NCBI GenBank assembly: GCA_018824765.1
Contig: JAHJFW010000059.1
Span: forward strand, 1-19,202
Direction: 5' to 3'
From: Patescibacteria group bacterium
GTDB taxonomy: Bacteria > Patescibacteriota > Patescibacteriia > 2-12-FULL-60-25
DNA: 19,202 bases
Under the pieces are notes generated by a model. The model did not search any database, was not told the origin of the DNA, and saw nothing but the letters and a program-made list of their open reading frames with translations. A program made the translations under genes and the position numbers. Positions 14,111-19,202 of this stretch are shown piece after piece. Positions within the stretch are counted from its first letter, which is position 1. Each line of letters starts with the position of its first letter.

Positions 14111-14192
14111 ATGAATGACTAATGACTAATTACTAATGACGAATGAAGGAATATTTCCTAAATTAGTCATTCGGATTTCGTTATTCGGATTT
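14111..14192 (-). repeat. Intergenic palindromic repeat, copy B (atpA-atpG gap)
   Basis: Inverted copy of A with two differences in 82 bases. Its outer end overlaps the end of atpA: the last codons AAA-TCC-GAA and the TAA stop (14181-14183 on the plus strand) are repeat sequence. The consensus of the other copies would give TGA at the same place, so the stop is kept either way. Confidence 0.92.
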
Positions 14193-15719
14193 ATTGGTGA
14201 ATTGTTCATTCCAGTCGGTTATGGCCGCTTTGATCGCCTCTTCAAATTCCGGTTCGAGTGTTTTCTTGGCCTGCAGATCATTCAAGAGATCGCTTTGCAC
14301 CGCATCCAAATATTCATGCAAACCATTTTCCCATTCCTTGATTTTTTCAATTTGGATTTGGTCGATCAGGCCGCGCGTGACCGCATACAGGACAACTACC
14401 TGATGCGCCATTGACATGGGCTGATATTGCAGCTGTTTCAAAATTTCCACAGTGCGCCGTCCTTTTTCAATCTGATTACGCGTTGTTTCATCAAGATCGG
14501 TTGCGAATTGCGAAAACGCTTCCAGTTCGCGGAACTGTGCCAAGTCAAGGCGTAATTGTCCGGCAACTTTTTTCATTGCCTTTGTTTGTGCCGCGCCGCC
14601 GACGCGGGAAACTGACAACCCGACGTTTAAAGCCGGACGGATGCCTTTGTAGAACAAATCGCTTTCCAGATAAATCTGTCCGTCAGTGATTGATATGACA
14701 TTTGTCGGAATGTAGGCGGAAACGTCGCCGGCCTGCGTTTCAATGATCGGCAAAGCCGTGATAGAACCGCCGCCGCTTTCCTCGTTTCTGCGGCATGACC
14801 TTTCCAACAAGCGCGAGTGGAGATAGAAAATGTCGCCGGGATAGGCTTCGCGGCCGGGCGGACGGCGGAGCAAGAGTGAAACTTCGCGGTAGGCCCAAGC
14901 ATGTTTTGACAGATCGTCGTAAACAACCAGCGCGTCCCTGCCCTGATCCATGAAATATTCGGCAATGGCACAGCCGGAATACGGGGCAATATATTGCAAG
15001 GCAGCCGGAGCAGAGGCTCCCGCGAGCAAGACGATCGTGTAATCCATCGCCCCCGCCTCTTCCAAGCGCTTTACGATTTTTGCGATTTTGGATTCTTTTT
15101 GTCCGATGGCGACGTATATGCAGATCACGTCCTGTCCCTTTTGGTTCAAAATGGTGTCAACGGCAATCGCTGTTTTTCCGACTTGCCGGTCGCCGATAAT
15201 CAGTTCGCGTTGTCCCCTGCCGATCGGAATCAAGGCGTCCACCGCTTTAATGCCGGTCATGAGCGGCACGCTGACGCCCTCCCGTTTCATAACGCCGGGC
15301 GCAATTTTTTCTATTGGCGCGAATTTGTTTGATTTGATTGCGCCTTTGCCATCTTGCGGAAGGCCCAGCGGATCAAGAACGCGGCCGCACAAGTCGTCGC
15401 CGACCGGAATCGAAAGTATCTTCCCCGTGCCTGTAACCGTTTGGCCGGCTTTAATTCCCCTGCCGGTGCCCAAAATCATTGCGCCTACACGTTCTTCCTC
15501 CAAGTTTAACGCAACCCCGAATTCGCCTGATTCAAACTTCAACATTTCCATTGATTTGGCGTTTGCCAACCCTGAAATCGAAGCAATTCCGTCCCCTACG
15601 TCGCGGACCATGCCGTATTCCGCGCCGCCGGTTTCAGTCTCAAACTCCTCAATCTTCCGTTTAAGAAGATCGGCGATTTTTGCCACGGCTGTTACGTTTT
15701 TGACTTTTTGTTCGCTCAT
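14181..15719 (-). CDS. atpA: F1 ATP synthase alpha subunit
   Basis: The non-catalytic nucleotide-binding subunit of F1. The 512 residues show GMVRDVGDGIASISGL near the start, Walker A GDRQVGKT (176-183), VVYDDLSKHAWAYREVSLLLRRPPGREAYPGD-type central sequence (14800-14960 region) and the arginine finger in LSVSRVGGAAQTKAMKK, which completes the catalytic site of beta. The C-terminal helical domain ends DWNEQFTNKSE; the final KSE and the stop come from repeat copy B. Spacing to atpH upstream is about 30 bases. No Shine-Dalgarno sequence is seen before the ATG. Length is normal. Confidence 0.98.
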   Translation of the reverse strand: MSEQKVKNVTAVAKIADLLKRKIEEFETETGGAEYGMVRDVGDGIASISGLANAKSMEMLKFESGEFGVALNLEEERVGAMILGTGRGIKAGQTVTGTGKILSIPVGDDLCGRVLDPLGLPQDGKGAIKSNKFAPIEKIAPGVMKREGVSVPLMTGIKAVDALIPIGRGQRELIIGDRQVGKTAIAVDTILNQKGQDVICIYVAIGQKESKIAKIVKRLEEAGAMDYTIVLLAGASAPAALQYIAPYSGCAIAEYFMDQGRDALVVYDDLSKHAWAYREVSLLLRRPPGREAYPGDIFYLHSRLLERSCRRNEESGGGSITALPIIETQAGDVSAYIPTNVISITDGQIYLESDLFYKGIRPALNVGLSVSRVGGAAQTKAMKKVAGQLRLDLAQFRELEAFSQFATDLDETTRNQIEKGRRTVEILKQLQYQPMSMAHQVVVLYAVTRGLIDQIQIEKIKEWENGLHEYLDAVQSDLLNDLQAKKTLEPEFEEAIKAAITDWNEQFTNKSE

Positions 15720-15751
15720 AAATATACAAATTAATTCGCTTTTTTTAGATC

Positions 15752-16297
15752 TTATACAGCATTAATTATCGCGCTCCTTAACCCGTTAATCCATCCTTTA
15801 GCGCTAAAATCGAATCTTTTGGATCCAACTTCCAGGATCAAACCGCCAAAAATTCCCTTTTCAACAGTTTCGCGTAGTTTCAAAGATGTTCCGAATTTTT
15901 TGGTGAGCGAGTCCATCAATTGATGCCGTTCAGAATCGCTCAATTCTACGGCGGAAATAATGCGCACTTCCTTATAATTCGCCAGCTCTTCAGCCGCTTT
16001 GATTGACGCCGCCAAAAGCGAAGCTGTAAAACGCAGAAGATTTTTTTCCTGCAGCAGCAATAAGGCGTTTATGGCGAATTTATGCGCATGGTTTTTCAGC
16101 GCGTCGGCAAGCATTTTGCGGCGTTTTGCAGGTTCCATACTACGGTTTTGCAGGATCGGCGATATTCCGCGCGATGTTGACATGGCGACGGAAATATTTT
16201 CCAAGTCCGCCAGCACGGTTTCGAGAACGCCTTCCTCCATCGCCTTTACGACCAAGGCGCGCGCAATTTCTTTGATGTAATGTTTTGAGGTTTTCAT
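15752..16297 (-). CDS. atpH: F1 ATP synthase delta subunit
   Basis: Delta joins the top of F1 to the peripheral stalk b subunits. The 181 residues have the N-terminal six-helix domain (YIKEIARALVVKAMEEG onward, 1-105) and the C-terminal part with VRIISAVELSDSERHQLMDSL and the conserved tail VEKGIFGGLILEVGSKRFDFSAKG. This last motif is the usual family hallmark. Its ATG overlaps the atpF stop by four bases (ATGA), so translation is probably coupled and the two stalk proteins made together. Length is normal. Confidence 0.95.
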   Translation of the reverse strand: MKTSKHYIKEIARALVVKAMEEGVLETVLADLENISVAMSTSRGISPILQNRSMEPAKRRKMLADALKNHAHKFAINALLLLQEKNLLRFTASLLAASIKAAEELANYKEVRIISAVELSDSERHQLMDSLTKKFGTSLKLRETVEKGIFGGLILEVGSKRFDFSAKGWINGLRSAIINAV

Positions 16298-16851
16298 TTT
16301 TTTAGTTTTTCAATGTTTTGCAGGGAATCCTTCACAAGTTCATGGCGCGTTTTGGCATCCAGAGCGGACAATAAATTTTCCGCCAAAGATGCGGTCAGGT
16401 CAGCCGCGTCGCGTTTCAGCAGGTCAAAGGATGAGCGCCGTTCGTTCTCCATGCGTTCCTTTCCCTCCTCGACCAATTTTTCGATTTCAGCCTTGGCCTG
16501 ATCAAGCTTTTCTTTCTTTACATCTTCCGCTTTGCGCTTGGCATCTTCAATCAATCCGATTGCGTCGCTTTTGGCTTGTCGCATGACAACCTCTTTTTCA
16601 GCTTTGATTTGTTCGAGCTGGAGCGTCGCGTCTTTCGAAAACTCAAGGCCGTCGCTGATTTTTTTTGTCCGTTCATCCATTAATTTTAGGAGCGGTTTGT
16701 AAATCCACTTCCAAACGACAAGCGCGACCACGGCAAAGTTGATGAGTTGCGCGATGAATAATTTCCAGTTTATGCCGAGCGTGCCAAGGACTCCGCCGGA
16801 ATGCGCGGTATTGGCGGCTTCAGCAGCCAGTTGGGTTGTTTCATTGATCAT
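16294..16851 (-). CDS. atpF: Fo ATP synthase b subunit
   Basis: The b subunit forms the peripheral stalk that keeps F1 from turning. The 185 residues have one membrane helix (about 27-52, with FIAQLINFAVVALVVWKWIYKPLL) and then a long charged helix rich in Lys, Glu and Ala (55-185) typical of the dimeric stalk. The first 25 residues are a small Ala/Gly-rich leader outside the membrane. A single b gene is present, so the stalk is likely a homodimer. The atpE-atpF gap upstream holds repeat copy C. The last four bases overlap atpH. Confidence 0.95.
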   Translation of the reverse strand: MINETTQLAAEAANTAHSGGVLGTLGINWKLFIAQLINFAVVALVVWKWIYKPLLKLMDERTKKISDGLEFSKDATLQLEQIKAEKEVVMRQAKSDAIGLIEDAKRKAEDVKKEKLDQAKAEIEKLVEEGKERMENERRSSFDLLKRDAADLTASLAENLLSALDAKTRHELVKDSLQNIEKLKK

Positions 16852-16877
16852 AATGAAGGTGTATGAGGCTTATTTGC

Positions 16878-16980
16878 GGGATGATTTTGATAAAATCCGA
16901 ATGACGAAATCCGAATGACGAATGTCGGAAACCTTATTTCATTAGTCATTAGTCATTCGTAATTAATTATCAATCATCCC
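16878..16980. repeat. Intergenic palindromic repeat, copy C (atpE-atpF gap)
   Basis: A relative of copies A and B, in A's orientation (core 16893-16960): two AAATCCGAATGAC units and ATTAGTCATTAGTCATTC are kept but the centre is different and shorter. Outer arms GGGATGATTTTGATAA (16878-16893) and TTATCAATCATCCC (16967-16980) pair apart from a two-base bulge, so the whole 103 bases can fold as one hairpin in the message between atpE and atpF. Confidence 0.85.
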
Positions 16981-16992
16981 GTTCAAAGCGTC

Positions 16993-17211
16993 CTACAAGG
17001 TGAATACCACTACCAAAGCGTAAATGGCGATGGCTTCGGCAAATGCCGCGCCCAAAAGCATTGGCACGAACAATTTTTCCGTGGATTCGGGGTTACGGCC
17101 GATTGATTCCATCGCCTTTGAGACGATTTTTCCAATCGCCAGCGCCGGCGCAAAACCGCCGATGGCGATGGCAAGACCTTTAGTTAGAAGTTTGATGGCT
17201 TCTGCGTCCAT
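16993..17211 (-). CDS. atpE: Fo ATP synthase c subunit (proteolipid ring)
   Basis: The c subunit forms the rotor ring that carries ions through the membrane. The 72 residues are two membrane helices joined by the polar loop SIGRNPES (36-43). The ion-carrying carboxylate is E59 in GAAFAEAIAIYALV. Sodium-type c subunits place Gln four residues after the helix-1 proline and Ser or Thr after the Glu; here the equivalents are I26 and A60-I61, so proton coupling is inferred. A CGGATATCCG palindrome (17219-17228) lies just before the start, with no Shine-Dalgarno sequence. It is preceded by a strong hairpin in the atpB-atpE gap, which may affect its expression level. Confidence 0.96.
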   Translation of the reverse strand: MDAEAIKLLTKGLAIAIGGFAPALAIGKIVSKAMESIGRNPESTEKLFVPMLLGAAFAEAIAIYALVVVFTL

Positions 17212-17286
17212 AATGTTTCGGATATCCGTCGACAGTGATTTTGTGTTTAATGTCGCGGCATTTCCGTGGTTAAGAGTGAATTGGCG

Positions 17287-17309
17287 CGCCGCCTGACCAA
17301 CAGACGGCG
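17287..17309 (-). promoter_or_regulatory. Stable hairpin in the atpB-atpE intergenic transcript
   Basis: On the coding (minus) strand CGCCGUCUG pairs with CAGGCGGCG around the loop UUGGU: nine pairs, one of them U-G. No U-tract follows, so it is not an intrinsic terminator. It lies about 76 bases before the atpE start and could protect the downstream message or mark a processing site. Confidence 0.6.
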
Positions 17310-17322
17310 TCCCATCTCAATC

Positions 17323-18138
17323 TTACGCATGCGCGGCCTCGCCCTCGTTTTCGTGCGGATGGGTTGTGGCGACTGTTAAATATACCAGCGTCAGCATTGA
17401 GAAAACCGTGGCCTGCACAATGCCAACGATAAGTTCCAAAGCCATGAATGGCAAAGGCATGGCAAAAGCGAATAATCCGGAGATTACGGTTAACAGAACT
17501 TCGCCGGCGAAAATATTGCCGAACAAACGCAGGGACAGCGAAACGACTTTTGCGATTTCGGAAAACAGCTCGATGAAGCCGACGACCAATTCAACGCAGG
17601 CAACCAGTATTTTAACCGGATTCAGGGTTTTCACGGCTTTCCACAGCGTTCCCAGTTGGATGAATTTATTCAAATGCACAAAGGCGCCGAGCGTAAACAA
17701 GCCGAACAGATGCGAGGCGATTACCGACAGCGCCGCCATTGCCAGCGTAAGGTTAAGGTCGCTCATGGCAGGCCTTAAAAGGGGTATCAATTCGATCTCG
17801 CCTTTATGCGGCAGCCACAGCCCGATCGAACCGGTTCCGGGTATGAGGCTCATCCAGTTTGAGGCGAGGATGAAGAAGAAAAGCGTGCCGACCAACGGCA
17901 GAAAACGGCGTGATTTGGCGCGGTCATGCGTTACCTGATCAAAATATCCTAAAAGAAATTCCAAAAGCGCTTCAACGGCGTTTTGGAATTTACCGGGAAT
18001 TTCTTTTAAGTTGAATCGTATAAGAAAAGCCGCCGCTATAAACAAAAGCAGGGCTAGCGACGAATTGATGTAAGCATTGGTTATCGGCAGTCCTCCGATA
18101 TTGAATAGCTGTTCAGCCTGAAGCGGTGGAATTGTCAT
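17323..18138 (-). CDS. atpB: Fo ATP synthase a subunit
   Basis: The stator channel subunit that delivers ions to and from the c-ring. The 271 residues hold about six membrane helices (roughly 24-42, 78-98, 127-150, 174-195, 200-224 and 232-257). The essential arginine is R204 in LSLRLFGNIFAGE, and the last helix carries VQATVFSMLTLVYL. A polar N-terminus and an acidic, His-containing tail (HPHENEGEAAH) complete it. It starts 7 bases after the atpZ/I-like gene ends. A 111-base gap with a hairpin follows before atpE. All residues needed for ion transfer that can be checked are present. Confidence 0.96.
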   Translation of the reverse strand: MTIPPLQAEQLFNIGGLPITNAYINSSLALLLFIAAAFLIRFNLKEIPGKFQNAVEALLEFLLGYFDQVTHDRAKSRRFLPLVGTLFFFILASNWMSLIPGTGSIGLWLPHKGEIELIPLLRPAMSDLNLTLAMAALSVIASHLFGLFTLGAFVHLNKFIQLGTLWKAVKTLNPVKILVACVELVVGFIELFSEIAKVVSLSLRLFGNIFAGEVLLTVISGLFAFAMPLPFMALELIVGIVQATVFSMLTLVYLTVATTHPHENEGEAAHA

Positions 18139-18145
18139 GGGTTTA

Positions 18146-18382
18146 TTAAAGCTTGCTAATGATGCGCCTGCCTTTTTTTGTTACTAAATATGCCACGGTT
18201 GCGAGTGATGCCAGCAAACCTAACACCAGAAACCACGGAGTTGAATTAAAGTATTTATCCAATCGGTTGCCGATTAATGCGAAAGTTACGGTTGGAACGG
18301 CAATGGTTATGCCTATTTCCGATACGAACGACACTGCCTGCCAAGTTGAAATTCCCCTCTTTTCAATTGGTATTTCAGGCAT
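18146..18382 (-). CDS. atpZ: AtpZ/AtpI-like ATP synthase accessory membrane protein
   Basis: A 78-residue protein with two membrane helices (about 17-38 and 48-67) at the head of the ATP synthase operon. The GNRLDKYFNSTPWFLVLG stretch between the helices is typical of the ATPase_gene1/AtpZ-AtpI group, whose members are linked to c-ring assembly or to Mg2+/Ca2+ handling in other bacteria. At this length AtpZ and AtpI cannot be separated with certainty, so the symbol is provisional. The ATG is fixed by the promoter, whose -10 ends 12 bases upstream. It is followed by atpB after 7 bases. Confidence 0.82.
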   Translation of the reverse strand: MPEIPIEKRGISTWQAVSFVSEIGITIAVPTVTFALIGNRLDKYFNSTPWFLVLGLLASLATVAYLVTKKGRRIISKL

Positions 18383-18394
18383 ATTGGCGCAAAG

Positions 18395-18423
18395 AGTATA
18401 TAAATTTTCAAAGTTACTGTCAA
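18395..18423 (-). promoter_or_regulatory. Consensus promoter of the atp operon
   Basis: On the minus strand a perfect TTGACA (18418-18423), a 17-base spacer and TATACT (18395-18400) give a strong sigma70-type promoter. The expected start near 18388 leaves only about six bases before the ATG at 18382, so the long atp message would have almost no leader. Confidence 0.85.
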
Positions 18424-18465
18424 CGGAGGCGATTTTTTTGAAAACAGCGGGTTAAAACAGGGCGT

Positions 18466-19202
18466 TTATGGTAAATTGAAAAAATCCATTGCGTTTTTTG
18501 TCGTAGCTTTTGCGATTGCTTCCGCGGAAACGCCTCGGATTTCCGCGACTTTTTCAGCGACATAGCAGACGAAAGACGGTTCGTTTTGTTTGCCGCGATA
18601 AGGAACGGGCGCAAGCCACGGGGCGTCGGTTTCTACCATAATGCGATCAAGCGGCATTCTCTCAATCACGCTATGGACGTGCATTTCAGGATTGTCAGAT
18701 TTTTTCGGAGGAAAAGTGATTATTCCTGTAAAAGAAATGTGGAGGCCGATGTCTAGAAGCGGTTTGGCTTCTTCCCACGAGCCTGTAAAACAATGGACTA
18801 CTCCGCGGATTTTACGGCCTGCATATTGCGCTTGAAGCATTTCCGCCATACGAATAAAAGCGTTCCGGCAATGAATGATCAACGGCAAATCCAATTTCAA
18901 GGCCAAATCAATATGTTCAGCAAAGGCTTTTTCTTGCAGGGTTTTCCCGCCCTCCGGATCTTTCACTTCATCAATTCGGAAAAAATCCAAGCCGGTCTCC
19001 CCTATTGCCACGACTTTTTTCGATGAGGCCGCAATCCGCGCGATTTCATCCGCATCGTATATTTCAAAATCACCTTCGGATTCGTCATGGAAATCGCTTG
19101 TCAGATGCTCAGGATGATAACCCACGGACGCCCAAATTCCGTCATATTTTTCAGCCAAGGCTATTGCGCTTTTGCTCGTGGCCGCGCTTGTCCCAACGGT
19201 AA
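18466..19202 (-). CDS. tatD: TatD-family metal-dependent deoxyribonuclease (N-terminus outside window)
   Basis: TatD enzymes are cytoplasmic TIM-barrel nucleases that trim DNA ends and have been linked to DNA repair and turnover. The frame is open to the right edge, with TVGTSAATSKSAIALAEKY continuing the family pattern upstream of any start, so the true N-terminus with its first metal-binding HxH is missing here. Visible metal-site motifs are GETGLDF, IHCRNA, HCFTGS and VETDAPWLAP. About 244 residues are in the window, near the full length of 255-270. It lies upstream of the atp operon on the same strand, separated by 83 bases that hold the atp promoter. Confidence 0.94.
   Translation of the reverse strand, partial: TVGTSAATSKSAIALAEKYDGIWASVGYHPEHLTSDFHDESEGDFEIYDADEIARIAASSKKVVAIGETGLDFFRIDEVKDPEGGKTLQEKAFAEHIDLALKLDLPLIIHCRNAFIRMAEMLQAQYAGRKIRGVVHCFTGSWEEAKPLLDIGLHISFTGIITFPPKKSDNPEMHVHSVIERMPLDRIMVETDAPWLAPVPYRGKQNEPSFVCYVAEKVAEIRGVSAEAIAKATTKNAMDFFNLP

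Noticed and set aside
15088..15765. 225-codon plus-strand frame opposite atpA
   Set aside because: atpA is certain by motifs; the antisense frame has no recognisable domain and is a codon-bias shadow. The same holds for 12291-12719 opposite atpD.

Overview
The window reads as a piece of chromosome from a Candidate Phyla Radiation (Patescibacteria) bacterium, probably a Parcubacteria-like lineage. The reasons are a DUF5671-type membrane protein, a Cas2-fold PaaX-like regulator, small single-anchor pseudopilin-like proteins, short intergenic gaps, very few Shine-Dalgarno sequences and several promoters that place the transcript start at or within a few bases of the start codon. TGA is used as a stop (for example at 2163-2165 and 2627-2629), so this is not one of the code-25 lineages. 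No rRNA or tRNA genes, CRISPR arrays or intact transposases were seen.

Left part (1-9800). The 5' two thirds of uvrB runs off the left edge on the minus strand. Divergent from it is a plus-strand operon of a DUF5671-like membrane protein, a signal-anchored pseudopilin-like protein and a tRNA-dihydrouridine synthase. A 541-base gap follows, the only long one. It holds a strong hairpin, a terminator-like hairpin, two perfect inverted DnaA boxes and short iteron-like repeats. Next is a PaaX/Cas2-fold regulator, converging on a minus-strand block: a zincin-like protein with an internal duplication, a free-standing C39-like cysteine protease, glutamyl-tRNA synthetase, and an exported coiled-coil LytM (EnvC-like) protein. 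At 8730-9686 sits an orphan gene of unknown function with its own boxA-like leader, a hairpin that covers its ribosome binding site, an ideal Shine-Dalgarno sequence, different codon use and a private terminator.

Right part (9800-19202). A WecG/TagA-family glycosyltransferase overlaps the end of a 2H-phosphoesterase gene (thpR). Then comes a complete F1Fo ATP synthase operon on the minus strand in canonical order (atpZ/I-like, B, E, F, H, A, G, D, C), driven by a consensus sigma70-type promoter. Three copies of a palindromic intergenic repeat lie inside this operon. Two of them form an 82-base inverted pair with two mismatches around atpG, and one of these two supplies the atpA stop codon. 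A 9-bp hairpin lies between atpB and atpE. A TatD-family nuclease is cut by the right edge.

Functionally the window is mostly housekeeping: DNA repair, tRNA modification and charging, cell-wall remodelling, RNA-end or cyclic-phosphodiester processing and energy coupling. The parts least explained by known biology are the orphan gene with its leader, the DnaA-box gap, and the repeat family inside the ATP synthase operon.
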